From a virus: a stretch of DNA of 46,087 nucleotides. Shown here piece after piece: positions 19,916 through 29,411 of the stretch. The stretch is taken from the IMG/VR virus record IMGVR_UViG_3300048556_000716, positions 1 to 46,087 of that record. The stretch is one strand, 5' to 3'. The notes beneath the pieces are model-generated. The model ran no database searches. It was given only the letters and a program-made list of their open reading frames with translations, and was not told where the DNA came from. How positions within the stretch are numbered: position 1 is the first letter of the stretch; every line of letters starts with the position of its first letter. The translations under genes were made by a program, and so were the position numbers.

Positions 19916-21976
19916 ATGAGCGAGCAGAAAAGAAAATATGTTAAAAAATCCTCTTACTGGAATAAATTTGAAAAAAAAGATAAAGCTTTAGACGAGAGTG
20001 GCTTTGAACCTATGCTTTGTGGCGACAATTACTACAGTGAAGCTTCTGAAAAAAGACCTCCAGTAATTACCACAAAAGCCTCTTGCTCGGTAAGAGACGC
20101 TTTGAAAAATGCAGACAGTGCAACTGCAGGCAGAGGAAGAATGGGCTCTGGAGTTAAAAGCGATAAGTATAAAAATATCGCTCAAGGGATGTTACCTTAT
20201 ACAGTAGGAGCTAATGGAATAGATATTAGAGAAACAATAGAACTGTGCCAAAAAGCATACGCTAATATTCCTATATTCAGAAACGCTGTGGATGTTATGT
20301 CTGAATTTTCTAATTCTGATATCTACCTTGAAGGAGGTAGTGAGAATGCGAGAAACTTTATATACAAATGGTTTGAAAAAATTAATTTATGGAAAGTAAA
20401 AGACCAATATTTTAGAGAATACTACAGAAGTGGAAATATATTTTTGTATAGAATAGATGGAAAATTTAATAAAGAAGATATTTTAAAATTAAATACTATT
20501 TATGGTAACGATTCTAAATATTTAAATCCAGGTAAAATACCAGTAAGATATATATTACTAAATCCATACGATATTATATCCACAAGAAGCAGTTCTTTTA
20601 ATAATGGAGTGTATAAAAAAATTCTTTCTGAATATGAACTCGAAAGATTACGAAATCCAAAAACAGAAGAAGATAAACATATCTTAGATTCTCTTGACTC
20701 TGACTCAAGAAAAAAAATAAAAGAAGGTAGTTATCACTTGGGCGGAATGACAGTTAATCTCGATCCTAATAGATTAATTTATTCTTTTTATAAAAAACAA
20801 GATTACGAACCATTTGCAATTCCTTTTGGGTTTCCTGTTCTTGATGATTTAAATTGGAAAATAGAACTTAAAAAAATTGACCAAGCAATTAGCCGAACAA
20901 TTGAAAATGTTGTTTTGTTAATAACAATGGGGGCAGAGCCTGATAAAGGAGGAATAAACCCTCATAGTCTTGGAGCTATGCAATCATTGTTTCAAAGTGA
21001 AAGCGTGGGGCGCGTACTTGTAAGTGATTATACTACAAAAGCTGAATTTATTATTCCTGAAGTAAATAAAATATTAGGGCCTCAAAAGTATGAGATTGTA
21101 AACCAAGATATTAGGGAAGGATTGCAAAACATTATCGTAGGAAAAGAAAACTATTCAAGCACTCAGATCAAAGCTCAAATATTTCTTGAAAGATTAAAAG
21201 AGGCGAGAAATGCTTTTATTAATGATTTTATTATGCCTCAAGTAAAAACTGTATGTAGAGCAATGGGATTTAGAAAATATCCTACAGTTAGATTTGAAGA
21301 GGTGGACATCAAAGATGAAGTTCAGTTCCAAAGGGTGATTACTAGACTACTTGAAATCGGAGTGATAACTCCTGAGCAGGGTATAGAATCTATAAGAACT
21401 GGATTGTTTCCAAATCCAGACACTCTATCTAATGCGCAAGAAAAATATATTGAACAGAGAGGCGAAGGGTTGTATAATCCACTCATTGGAGGTGTGCCTC
21501 CTGTTGAAGCTGCTGGATCTGAAGAAGACAGAGATTTAAGAGAAAAACAAATTGATGAGCAGGTGAAGCAACAGAATCAAAACAAGCCAAACCAGCAACC
21601 AGTAAAAAATACTCCTAATCAACCTGGCAGACCTACAGGAGCAAAAGCTAATCAGTTGTATTCTAGGCAATCAATCCAAGGAACTATATACGAAATAGAA
21701 AAGTTAAGAAGTTTAGCTTCTAAAGAAATTAAAAATAAATTTAACGTTAAAAGATTAAATTCTAATCAATCAAAAATTTTAGATAATCTTATCGAAGCTG
21801 TTGTCACATCAACTCCAAAAAAAGAATGGACCAAAGAAATAAAATCGTGCATTAAAAATGAAGATAAGATTGAAAAATTGACTTGTTTAGAAAGTGTTTT
21901 AGATATTTCTTCTCAACACCAACTTCCTGATTATCCAGCCTCAATATTATTTCACAGTCAAAATAAAGAAAGTTGA
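19916..21976 (+). CDS. portal protein
   Basis: A 686-residue portal protein from ATG 19916 (MSEQKRKYVKK). A TTG 27 bases upstream would include the promoter box and is rejected. The core has the usual portal layout: an N-terminal wing, a WKIELKKIDQAISRTIENVV helix, then GKENYSSTQIKAQIFLERLKEARNAF, the typical clip/stem segment, and PTVRFEEVDIKDEVQFQRV. The C-terminal 150 residues are Gln/Asn/Pro-rich. It forms the twelve-fold vertex ring through which DNA enters. It directly follows the terminase, as in most tailed phages. Confidence 0.9.
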   Translation: MSEQKRKYVKKSSYWNKFEKKDKALDESGFEPMLCGDNYYSEASEKRPPVITTKASCSVRDALKNADSATAGRGRMGSGVKSDKYKNIAQGMLPYTVGANGIDIRETIELCQKAYANIPIFRNAVDVMSEFSNSDIYLEGGSENARNFIYKWFEKINLWKVKDQYFREYYRSGNIFLYRIDGKFNKEDILKLNTIYGNDSKYLNPGKIPVRYILLNPYDIISTRSSSFNNGVYKKILSEYELERLRNPKTEEDKHILDSLDSDSRKKIKEGSYHLGGMTVNLDPNRLIYSFYKKQDYEPFAIPFGFPVLDDLNWKIELKKIDQAISRTIENVVLLITMGAEPDKGGINPHSLGAMQSLFQSESVGRVLVSDYTTKAEFIIPEVNKILGPQKYEIVNQDIREGLQNIIVGKENYSSTQIKAQIFLERLKEARNAFINDFIMPQVKTVCRAMGFRKYPTVRFEEVDIKDEVQFQRVITRLLEIGVITPEQGIESIRTGLFPNPDTLSNAQEKYIEQRGEGLYNPLIGGVPPVEAAGSEEDRDLREKQIDEQVKQQNQNKPNQQPVKNTPNQPGRPTGAKANQLYSRQSIQGTIYEIEKLRSLASKEIKNKFNVKRLNSNQSKILDNLIEAVVTSTPKKEWTKEIKSCIKNEDKIEKLTCLESVLDISSQHQLPDYPASILFHSQNKES

Positions 21977-21995
21977 GATAAACACTGGGTTACTA

Positions 21996-22006
21996 GTGTA
22001 CATATC
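21996..22006 (+). promoter_or_regulatory. GTGTA-type late promoter candidate
   Basis: GTGTACATATC directly before ATG 22007 (a second in-frame ATG is at 22013). Confidence 0.5.
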
Positions 22007-23077
22007 ATGTATATGAAACATACAATCAATGGAACAGTAAATAGTAAAAAAATTATTGTAACTGGAGTCACTGGGCAAGATGGCAGCCATATGGTAGATT
22101 ATCTTTTAAAAAATGTTGACTGTAAAATTTTTGGATCATTGAGAAGGATAAGTGTGCCTAATTATAAGCACATTAAACATTTAAAAAATGAATCAAGATT
22201 TGAATCTATAAAATTAGATTTAACTGATTCGTACAGTATTCAAAATGCAATCACCAACATTCAACCAGATTATTTTATAAATTTTGGAGCACAGTCATTT
22301 GTGCAATCAAGCTGGGATTTTCCAGAGCAAACTTTTCAAACAGATGCTACTGCTATGATACATATATTAGAAGCAATTAGAAAGTTCGCTCCGAAGTGTC
22401 ATTTTTATAACGCAGGGTCTTCTGAAGAATTTGGTGATGTAGTTTATTCTCCACAAGACGAAAAGCATCCTTTAAGACCTCAGTCTCCGTATGGAGCAGC
22501 TAAAGCCGCAGCTAGACACCTCGTGAGAGTATATAAAGAATCTTATGACTTGTACGCTATTCAAGGTTGGTTGTTTAATCACGAAGGAACTAGAAGAGGG
22601 TATGAATTTGTTACCAGAAAAATCAGTAATAGCATTGCAAAAATCAAAAAATGCATAGAAAAAAATGAAGATTTTAAACCTTTAAAATTAGGTAATCTTG
22701 ACGCTAAAAGAGATTGGACAGATGCTGAAGATTTCATGGATGGCGTGTGGAAAATGTTAAACCAAGAAACACTAGATCCTAAAAATTATGTTCTAGCGAG
22801 TGGAGAAATGTATACGATTAGAGAATTCCTACAAGAAACTTTAAAACATGCAGGAATAAAATTTGTGGTATCTGGAGAAAAAGAAGATGAAAAATATCTA
22901 ACTGAAGATGGAAAAACCTTAGTGATTATAGATCCGTCTCACTACAGACATGCAGAGGTTAAGGAATTGCTTGGAGATTGCTCAAGAGCTAAAAAAGAAT
23001 TGGGCTGGAAACCTAAAAACAGTTTTATTCAATTAGTGCATAAAATGTACGATAATGATTACGCAGAAAGTTCTTAA
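22007..23077 (+). CDS. gmd: GDP-mannose 4,6-dehydratase
   Basis: A 356-residue short-chain dehydrogenase. The NAD(P) loop is TGVTGQDGSHM near residue 19. The catalytic set is in SSEEFG (Ser and Glu) and YGAAKAA (Tyr and Lys). The pattern QDG plus NFGAQSFVQSSW and RRGYEFVTRK is that of GDP-D-mannose 4,6-dehydratase, which makes GDP-4-keto-6-deoxymannose, the precursor of GDP-fucose and rhamnose-type sugars. Length and motifs are intact. It sits between portal and head genes with its own GTGTA box, which is unusual. It may alter host surface sugars or decorate virions. No partner sugar enzyme is nearby. Confidence 0.9.
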   Translation: MYMKHTINGTVNSKKIIVTGVTGQDGSHMVDYLLKNVDCKIFGSLRRISVPNYKHIKHLKNESRFESIKLDLTDSYSIQNAITNIQPDYFINFGAQSFVQSSWDFPEQTFQTDATAMIHILEAIRKFAPKCHFYNAGSSEEFGDVVYSPQDEKHPLRPQSPYGAAKAAARHLVRVYKESYDLYAIQGWLFNHEGTRRGYEFVTRKISNSIAKIKKCIEKNEDFKPLKLGNLDAKRDWTDAEDFMDGVWKMLNQETLDPKNYVLASGEMYTIREFLQETLKHAGIKFVVSGEKEDEKYLTEDGKTLVIIDPSHYRHAEVKELLGDCSRAKKELGWKPKNSFIQLVHKMYDNDYAESS

Positions 23078-23083
23078 TTTTTT

Positions 23084-23097
23084 GTGTATTAAAAAGC
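23084..23097 (+). promoter_or_regulatory. GTGTA-type late promoter candidate
   Basis: GTGTATTAAAAAGC directly before ATG 23098. Confidence 0.5.
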
Positions 23098-23808
23098 ATG
23101 AAAAAAATAATTTTAGATTTCTCTGAACAAATCCGCTCTAGTTCGTTATTTTGCGACTGTACTGAAGGGGATGAAGAATACATAACTATGGAAACATGGG
23201 CTGAAGAAAAAGGAAAAGGCAAGAAGTTAAATAAGCCTTTTAGAACCCCAGGGGGTCCAAAGAAATTTTCTGTTTACGTTAAAAACGAAAAAGGTAATGT
23301 AGTAAAAGTAAATTTTGGAGATCCAAATATGTCAATAAAGCGGGATAACCCAGAGCGTAGAAAAAGTTTTAGAGCTAGACACAACTGTGCTAATCCTGGA
23401 CCAAAAACTAAAGCTAGATATTGGTCATGCCGTCAATGGAGAGCTGGATCAAAAGTTCAAGGATCAGAATTCGATCTAAGTGATGAAGAAGTTGATGCTG
23501 TTATTCTTGATGAGCTTGATGAATCAGAAGCTAAAAAGGGCAAACCAGGACTTTGGGAAAACATTAGAAGAAAAAAAGCTCGGATGGGGAAAAATTATAA
23601 ACCAGCAAAACCAGGAGACAAGGACTACCCTGACGAAAAATCTTTGAAAAAAGCTCAAAAATCTTCGAAAGAAAAAAAAGAATCCAAGGGAGAACTAACA
23701 AAAGAACAAAAAAGCTTACCCCCTGCATTGCAGAAAAAAATATTAGAAAAAAAGGGTAAATCTCCAAAAGATAAAGAAGATAAAAACAAAGATAAAAAAG
23801 ATAAATAA
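23098..23808 (+). CDS. basic head-associated protein, DUF5872-like
   Basis: A 236-residue protein. The first 125 residues contain a well-conserved block (KKFSVYVKNEKGNVVKVNFGDP, then ERRKSFRARHNC and KARYWSCRQWR) known from phage virion proteins. I associate it with DUF5872, from memory. The last third is a long Lys/Glu-rich tail. It lies between the portal and the prohead protease, where T4-like and related phages keep this protein. Role: probably a head or DNA-associated structural protein. Confidence 0.65.
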   Translation: MKKIILDFSEQIRSSSLFCDCTEGDEEYITMETWAEEKGKGKKLNKPFRTPGGPKKFSVYVKNEKGNVVKVNFGDPNMSIKRDNPERRKSFRARHNCANPGPKTKARYWSCRQWRAGSKVQGSEFDLSDEEVDAVILDELDESEAKKGKPGLWENIRRKKARMGKNYKPAKPGDKDYPDEKSLKKAQKSSKEKKESKGELTKEQKSLPPALQKKILEKKGKSPKDKEDKNKDKKDK

Positions 23809-23815
23809 ATTTTTA

Positions 23816-23831
23816 GTGTATTAAACAACAC
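23816..23831 (+). promoter_or_regulatory. GTGTA-type late promoter candidate
   Basis: GTGTATTAAACAACAC directly before ATG 23832. Confidence 0.5.
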
Positions 23832-25421
23832 ATGAATTTTAAATACAAAACAGCTTTTTCTCATGAGATCAAAGCTTCTGATAAAGATGTTAAGAATAAT
23901 AAATTCACATCAGAAGCTTCTTTAGAACAATTAAAGAGTTTAGTTCCTGAAGATATTGATTTCAAAAGAAATATCGATCTTATAGGTTTAGCTTTTAATG
24001 CAGCAGTTATTAATCAATTTAATAAAAATGATGATGGAATTGATACAGCTACAGCAATGGCTATAAAAGATTATTTTGTTCATAAACCTACTAATATAGA
24101 ACATAATAAAAAGAAAATTGTCGGACATATTGTTTCTTCAGCTTTTTCAAGATCTTATAACGATGAAATTTTTGAAATTAACAATCAAGATTCTAAAGAG
24201 CCTTTTAATTTAGCTCTGGGTGCAGTGATATATTCTAATGCTAATCAAGAGTTTGCAGATCTTGCTCTACGCTCTGTTAATCCGAATGATGAATTATATC
24301 AGTCAGTATCTGCAAGCTGGGAACTCGGATTTAATGATTATGTTATTGCTGCTGGTAGTCGAAAACTAAGTGAAGCTGAAATTATTACAAATGTAAAACA
24401 TATAAGTGAATTGTCAGAATATTTAAAAGCTTTTGACGGTGAAGGGGAAATGAAAGATGGTACTCCTATTTACAGATTAGTTGTTGGAGAAGTTTATCCG
24501 CTAGGAATTGGATTCACAGCAAATCCTGCAGCTGAAGTTCAAGGTATTTATATACATAAGGATAAAAAAAAAGAGATTGAACTAGACGACCAAGAAGCTC
24601 AAGAAATTGAGCGCATAGAAGTACACAATAAAAACTTTTTTGAAAAAAGTGAAAAAAATATTTCACAAAATGAAAATTTACATGTAATAGAATCTATAAA
24701 CAAAATTTCTACTATGGAAAAAAAAGAATTACTAGAAGACTTTAAAGCCATTCTCGAAGAAAAAATGCCTGGTCATGATTTCTCTCAGGAAACTGTGGCT
24801 AATGTTGGCCGCGTAATTGGAGATGCTATCAAATCCAAAAGCGAACAATATGAAAAGGAACTTCGTGCTCTTGAAGAGCATAAGTTAGAATTTGAAAAGT
24901 CTGAACAAGCATTGAAAGAAGATATTGAAGATCTTCGTTCAAAACTCGGTTCAGCTGAAGAACAAGTTTCTAAACTTAACGAAGAAATCGAAGCTCGTAA
25001 AAGCGAAGAAGCTTTTAACGCAAGAATGGACGAAATTGATGCGACCTATGAATTGAGCGATGAAGATCGCAAGGTTCTTGTTGCTGAAATTCAATCTGTT
25101 GGATTAGAAGATTCTGATTTTGAAGAATACAAATCCAAGCTTGCTGTAATGTGGGCTCATAAAAACAAAGAACATATCGCAGAGCAAGAAAAGCTTTTCA
25201 ACGAAAAACTTGAAGCTGAAATTCAAAAACGTTTGAATTCAGAAAAAGTTGAAGTTGTCGAAGCTAAAGAAGAAGATTCTGTCGAAGAAGTTCTTGAGAA
25301 TGCAGTTGCTGAAGAAGAAATTGTTGCTAATAACAATGTCGATACAGCCACTGAAGAAAAATCTTTAAAGGAAAAGTTTCAACAAGCTTTTGCTAGAGAG
25401 AATATATCAATCAAAATTTAA
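23832..25421 (+). CDS. prohead protease fused to scaffold
   Basis: A 529-residue protein. The N-terminal 240 residues are a prohead maturation protease: the active histidine is in NIEHNKKKIVGHI (H91) and the serine in QSVSASWELG (S158 or S160). From about residue 295 the sequence is a long acidic coiled coil (DLRSKLGSAEEQVSKLNEEIEARK), typical of a scaffold, ending in LKEKFQQAF. An in-frame ATG at 24714 would yield the scaffold alone, as in lambda C/Nu3. Codon use changes near that point toward CGT and CTT. The protease would cut scaffold and head proteins after assembly. It precedes the decoration and capsid genes. Confidence 0.85.
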   Translation: MNFKYKTAFSHEIKASDKDVKNNKFTSEASLEQLKSLVPEDIDFKRNIDLIGLAFNAAVINQFNKNDDGIDTATAMAIKDYFVHKPTNIEHNKKKIVGHIVSSAFSRSYNDEIFEINNQDSKEPFNLALGAVIYSNANQEFADLALRSVNPNDELYQSVSASWELGFNDYVIAAGSRKLSEAEIITNVKHISELSEYLKAFDGEGEMKDGTPIYRLVVGEVYPLGIGFTANPAAEVQGIYIHKDKKKEIELDDQEAQEIERIEVHNKNFFEKSEKNISQNENLHVIESINKISTMEKKELLEDFKAILEEKMPGHDFSQETVANVGRVIGDAIKSKSEQYEKELRALEEHKLEFEKSEQALKEDIEDLRSKLGSAEEQVSKLNEEIEARKSEEAFNARMDEIDATYELSDEDRKVLVAEIQSVGLEDSDFEEYKSKLAVMWAHKNKEHIAEQEKLFNEKLEAEIQKRLNSEKVEVVEAKEEDSVEEVLENAVAEEEIVANNNVDTATEEKSLKEKFQQAFARENISIKI

Positions 25422-25433
25422 CAAATATTAAAA

Positions 25434-26102
25434 ATGCAAAAATTATTACCATTTAGACAATATGACGAACAAGACGTACTTGGAATCTTTTCTTTAGATG
25501 TATCATCTGAAAAAGTTACTAAGTATGTAGATTTAGCACCCGACAATGTAAATTTTGACGGTGGAGCTAATTGGAGTGGAACCCTTGTAAAAGCTACAGC
25601 TGGAAACGAGTTGGGTAAAGACGAACCTTTAAGAACAAACGATGCTTATCTTGGAGCAATTGGAAGCGGAGATCAAGGGTTTGCTATGCAACAAGGAAGT
25701 TTTTATCCTCAAGCCCCTTTGAAAGTAGAGGCTGTTGCAAGTGATCAAGATGAAAACGCTTTAGGTTTAACTCTTCGCCCAACAATGGCATGGGACGAAA
25801 ATATGGAAAAGCTTCTTTACTATCCTGTAAAGAAAGATGAGTTTCAAGCTGTTCTTCCTGGGGAAACTGTTCCTGTTGTTACTCGCGGATTTTTTACAGT
25901 AAAATACGGCGGCACAACTACAGGAGTAACTATAGCAGGAACACCTGCAGTTGGCAATGTATTGAAAGCAACAGCTGTTGCTGGAGAATTGGGAGTAGCA
26001 ACAAGTGCTCAGAAGGGCATCGCAAGAGTCCTTGCTATAGGAAAAAATGGAGGAGACAATGTAGCACTAATTCAATTTGGAATTTCTGCTGTCGCTTCCT
26101 AA
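25434..26102 (+). CDS. putative capsid decoration protein
   Basis: A 222-residue, beta-rich protein with many Gly and Ala and no Cys (GGANWSGTLVKATAGNELG, later GFFTVKYGG). It lies directly before the major capsid gene. Size, composition and place match head decoration or stabilisation proteins, but no signature was found, so the assignment rests mainly on position. Confidence 0.6.
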   Translation: MQKLLPFRQYDEQDVLGIFSLDVSSEKVTKYVDLAPDNVNFDGGANWSGTLVKATAGNELGKDEPLRTNDAYLGAIGSGDQGFAMQQGSFYPQAPLKVEAVASDQDENALGLTLRPTMAWDENMEKLLYYPVKKDEFQAVLPGETVPVVTRGFFTVKYGGTTTGVTIAGTPAVGNVLKATAVAGELGVATSAQKGIARVLAIGKNGGDNVALIQFGISAVAS

Positions 26103-26120
26103 AAGAAAGGAAAATTTAAT

Positions 26121-27302
26121 ATGAATATTACTTTAAAACGTACACAAGAACAAGTCGAGCTTATTAAAGCTATGGCTTCTAAGAATCGAAACGTTGCATA
26201 TGAAGCTCAAGCTGCAGCTGCTGAATTTATTGGCCCTGTTTTGGCAGAAGTCATTAATAACGCTCCTGCTTTGAGCAATATGTTTAACACCTTTTCTTTT
26301 AATGATGATGACAATCCCTCTATTCCATTGGATCTGTATCATGATATTACAGATACTGATTATGTAGAGATTTACACTCAAAATGTTCCTGGTGGACTTC
26401 CATCCAACCATGTAGCACCTAAGCACAGCGAGCTTAAATTCCAAACTTACCGTCTTGAAACAGCAGTTGACTTTGATCGTCGATATGCTTCTCGTTCAAG
26501 GCTTGATGTTGTAAGTAAAACATTTACTCGTATCGCTCAAGAATTGCTTCAAAAACAAGAAGTTACTTCTGGTAACTTGGTAATGTCTGTTTTGGCAAAA
26601 GCTTTGACAAACGGCAAAAAACATGTTATTAAATCTCATACAGAGAATCAATTCTTACTTGCTGATGTTAATAAACTTATCACTCACGCTAAAAGAATTA
26701 ATACAGCATGGAATCAAGGAACACCAATCAATGCAACTCGCGGAGTTACTGATTTGATTGTTTCTCCTGAAATTATGGGTGAAATTCGCGCTATGGCTTA
26801 CAACCCCATCAATACTCGTACACACGGTTCTTCTTCTGTAACTGGTTCAGTTGGAGGTAGCGGATCTTCTGCTGGCGATGCTGTTACTGGTACAGTAGAT
26901 AATCCTGGTGGAGTTATTGCAGCTACTGATAGCATGCGTGAAGCATTGTACAACAACGCTGGAACTTCTGAGCTTTATGGTATCTCCATCACTGAACTCA
27001 ACGAGTTTGGTATTAGCCAAAGATTTAACACAATCTTTGATACTGCTGATGGTGATGCTGGTAGTTTTGGACAAGCTGGCACTCATTTTAATACTGCCGA
27101 TGATGAAATTATCCTTGGCTTGGATCGCACTCGTGAATCCATGATGAGAGCTATTGCTGTTGATTCTGAAACTGGAGCAGAGTTGAGACTTGCTGCTGAT
27201 GATCAGTATACTGTTCGTCAACAAAAGATCGGATACTATGGTTCAATTGAAGAAGGTCGTATGATCCTCGACAGTCGTGCCCTCACAGGTATTGTTGTGT
27301 AA
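26121..27302 (+). CDS. major capsid protein
   Basis: A 393-residue protein behind GAAAGGAAAATTT. It has an N-terminal helix, an E-loop-like region around residues 65-105, a helical spine (VVSKTFTRIAQELLQKQEV), and a Gly/Ser-rich insertion (SVGGSGSSAG). It closes with beta strands around QQKIGYYGSIEEGRMILDSRAL, the usual end of HK97-fold capsid proteins. Codon use is the least A/T-rich in the late module (CGT, CTC), as expected for the most abundant protein. It is followed by a terminator, so its mRNA ends here. Confidence 0.88.
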   Translation: MNITLKRTQEQVELIKAMASKNRNVAYEAQAAAAEFIGPVLAEVINNAPALSNMFNTFSFNDDDNPSIPLDLYHDITDTDYVEIYTQNVPGGLPSNHVAPKHSELKFQTYRLETAVDFDRRYASRSRLDVVSKTFTRIAQELLQKQEVTSGNLVMSVLAKALTNGKKHVIKSHTENQFLLADVNKLITHAKRINTAWNQGTPINATRGVTDLIVSPEIMGEIRAMAYNPINTRTHGSSSVTGSVGGSGSSAGDAVTGTVDNPGGVIAATDSMREALYNNAGTSELYGISITELNEFGISQRFNTIFDTADGDAGSFGQAGTHFNTADDEIILGLDRTRESMMRAIAVDSETGAELRLAADDQYTVRQQKIGYYGSIEEGRMILDSRALTGIVV

Positions 27303-27330
27303 GACACTTCTTAACACATATTAAGAGTTT

Positions 27331-27360
27331 AAAAAAATCCACCTACGGGTGGATTTTTTT
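27331..27360 (+). terminator. intrinsic terminator behind the capsid gene
   Basis: AAAAAAATCCACC, loop TACG, GGTGGATTTTTTT. It can work in both directions. Confidence 0.9.
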
Positions 27361-27381
27361 ATTCCCAGATTTAACATAAAA

Positions 27382-27397
27382 GTGTAACCTAAAATAA
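27382..27397 (+). promoter_or_regulatory. GTGTA-type late promoter candidate
   Basis: GTGTAACCTAAAATAA, 15 bases from box to ATG 27402. It lies 21 bases behind a terminator, so a promoter is needed here. Confidence 0.55.
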
Positions 27398-27401
27398 TAT
27401 T

Positions 27402-27815
27402 ATGGCACAAAGCAAAGCAAAAAAAACGAAGAAAAAAGCTCAAGAAAGCGTTTCAAGGACGAATAAAGAGATGATGTATACAGATGGTAAAGCTACAATA
27501 GCAAGCGAAGAAAAAAAACTAACTGATTTAGAGTCAATATTGAACCCTGGGATTTTAACAAATCATTTTCAAGCGAAAACAGGAGAAGAATTTGATAGTA
27601 AAATGGCTGATATGTCCATGCCTGAGCTGCAATCCTTGGCTGTAAAAGTCGGAGTATTTCCTTCTGGAAATAGAACAACTTTAAAAAATAAATTAAAGAA
27701 AGAATTCAATAATGTTGTGTTTACAGGAAAAGGAAAAGTCATGCAATCAGAAAGACCAATGTTTGATTTTGACTCTTTAACTGCAGAGCAAAAAAAATTA
27801 TTTAAAGAAATTTAA
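27402..27815 (+). CDS. SAP-like domain head protein
   Basis: A 137-residue protein with a Lys-rich start (KAKKTKKKAQE). A helix-extended loop-helix of SAP type lies at about residues 72-107 (MSMPELQSLAVKVGVFPSGNRTTLKNKLKKEF), which usually binds DNA. It stands between the capsid and connector genes. A virion protein contacting packaged DNA is plausible. It could also be a connector with a chance resemblance. Confidence 0.6.
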   Translation: MAQSKAKKTKKKAQESVSRTNKEMMYTDGKATIASEEKKLTDLESILNPGILTNHFQAKTGEEFDSKMADMSMPELQSLAVKVGVFPSGNRTTLKNKLKKEFNNVVFTGKGKVMQSERPMFDFDSLTAEQKKLFKEI

Positions 27816-27816
27816 C

Positions 27817-28356
27817 ATGGGGCAACTGGATGATATTGCTGGAGATATATATGATACTGAATTTTTTGATGAAGTAGCGACTCCAGGAGAAATAGCTGCA
27901 GCAAAAGCTAGGATAGCTGCTTGGCTAGAAACCAATATTGGACAGTTAAATGTATTAATAAATTCTTCTTATAGAGTAGATGCAAGCAATGATACTTGCC
28001 CTGTTTTGCAGGATGAAGAAATTGCTATATTTATACAGTTATACCTTAAGTATTACTACAAAAGACAAAGTCAATCTATTCTTAAGAATTTAACATCAAC
28101 CACAGTAATTTCTGGAACTCCAATTTATACAATGTCAGATTGGACAGAGTTGCGAGAAGGAGATTCTCAAATTAAAAGAGTCTCGCAAAACGCTTCTCCG
28201 CAACAAAAAGTTCAAATAGCTCAAGCTTATAAAGGATTCTCTTCTGAGGCTGATGTAAAATTAAGTGAATTAATTCATGCCTATAATATGTATAAATCTG
28301 TGCCAAGGCAAGTTGTATCAGATGGTATAATAAATACTCCTCCAACACCTACTTAA
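27817..28356 (+). CDS. putative head-tail adaptor
   Basis: A 179-residue protein starting one base after the previous stop. It is mostly helical with a long first helix (TPGEIAAAKARIAAWLETNI) and an aromatic stretch (LYLKYYYKRQSQS). Size and position right after the capsid genes match ring adaptors of the gp6/gp15 type. No motif proves it. Confidence 0.55.
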   Translation: MGQLDDIAGDIYDTEFFDEVATPGEIAAAKARIAAWLETNIGQLNVLINSSYRVDASNDTCPVLQDEEIAIFIQLYLKYYYKRQSQSILKNLTSTTVISGTPIYTMSDWTELREGDSQIKRVSQNASPQQKVQIAQAYKGFSSEADVKLSELIHAYNMYKSVPRQVVSDGIINTPPTPT

Positions 28357-28357
28357 A

Positions 28358-28804
28358 ATGGCAGATTTAATTCCAGGGTCTGACAAAATAGCTTTTGATG
28401 CTATTTTTGACGATATTCACGATACTTTTGCGAGAGAAATTACAATTTTTAAAAAAGAGAAAAAAGTATTTGTAGCTACGAATCCCACTTATAACGCACT
28501 GTACTCTAGACTTAAAAACGCAAAAGGTTCAGAAAAAACAGTTGAAGCTATAACAGTGAAAGCACGAGTTGCATACGCTGGGAATTTTGAATTCTTGAGA
28601 GCCAATTCAGAAAACGAAATTATGGGAATAGATATCCCAGCAGATCATGTAAGAATTAAAATTGATGCAGCTGGATACAATTTAATCAAGCAAGCTACTG
28701 ATATAGAAATTGACGGAGAATTATTTAACATCACATCTGACGCTGCAAAATCTGGATTGTTTAAAGTTAATTACTACAATTTATTGCTAAAAAGAAGGAG
28801 TTAA
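28358..28804 (+). CDS. putative head completion or stopper protein
   Basis: A 148-residue protein. After a helical start it is beta-rich (TVEAITVKARVAYAG, IMGIDIPADHVRIKI, TDIEIDGELFNITSDA), in line with the small barrel of head-tail stopper proteins. It follows the adaptor after one base. Assigned by gene order and predicted fold only. Confidence 0.5.
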   Translation: MADLIPGSDKIAFDAIFDDIHDTFAREITIFKKEKKVFVATNPTYNALYSRLKNAKGSEKTVEAITVKARVAYAGNFEFLRANSENEIMGIDIPADHVRIKIDAAGYNLIKQATDIEIDGELFNITSDAAKSGLFKVNYYNLLLKRRS

Positions 28805-28805
28805 T

Positions 28806-29411
28806 ATGCCTGTAAGAATAAACATGAGAGCTTTAAAAGCGATAGAAAACTCTCAAGTTGCTCCAATTGTAAATAAGCAAGTTGAAATGAGTATAATAAA
28901 ATCGGCAAAATTAGCTCATCAAAAAATGTTAAAAGCATTTGATAATCACCCAGTAACAAAAGAAATTATGTCAGGGCCTGAAGGGTATAATCAAAGCGGT
29001 ACATTAGGAGGATATGGTAATTTATTTTCTTTTATTGGTTTCGAAGAAGGTATGGATCCTATAGCTCCAATTAGATATATACTACAAAAAAGTTTAAATG
29101 TTAAAGCTACACCTTCAAACCATAAATCAATGATCATGAATTTTTTAGTAGAGCTACCCTCTAAAGAAAGTTTGTTTGAAGCCTCTCCAATGCCGTGGGC
29201 TAGTGGTAGAAGTTGGTTGGAGGGAATCGAGCGGGGAATATCTGGACTTGGAAATTATCTTAACACAATGTCTTTTTCAAGTAGGTCTGGAGAAGGTGTG
29301 CAAACAAAAAATAAAATTCGAAGCGGTGGATTCAGGAATACTCAGTATTTGAGTAGTTTATTAAACAATCTAGCAATAGATGTTAGAAAAGGAGTGTCGT
29401 TTAAAAAATGA
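28806..29411 (+). CDS. putative neck or tail completion protein
   Basis: A 201-residue basic protein behind a strong ribosome binding site (AAAAAGGAGTTAAT). It is helical in the N-terminal half and Ser/Gly-rich in the C-terminal half. Its place between stopper-like and tail genes and its size are those of gp10-type neck or tail completion proteins. The last bases overlap the next gene. Confidence 0.5.
   Translation: MPVRINMRALKAIENSQVAPIVNKQVEMSIIKSAKLAHQKMLKAFDNHPVTKEIMSGPEGYNQSGTLGGYGNLFSFIGFEEGMDPIAPIRYILQKSLNVKATPSNHKSMIMNFLVELPSKESLFEASPMPWASGRSWLEGIERGISGLGNYLNTMSFSSRSGEGVQTKNKIRSGGFRNTQYLSSLLNNLAIDVRKGVSFKK

Noticed and set aside
26847-27224. 125-residue minus-strand frame within the capsid gene
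   Set aside because: The capsid gene is firmly coding, and the frame is a by-product of its codon use.
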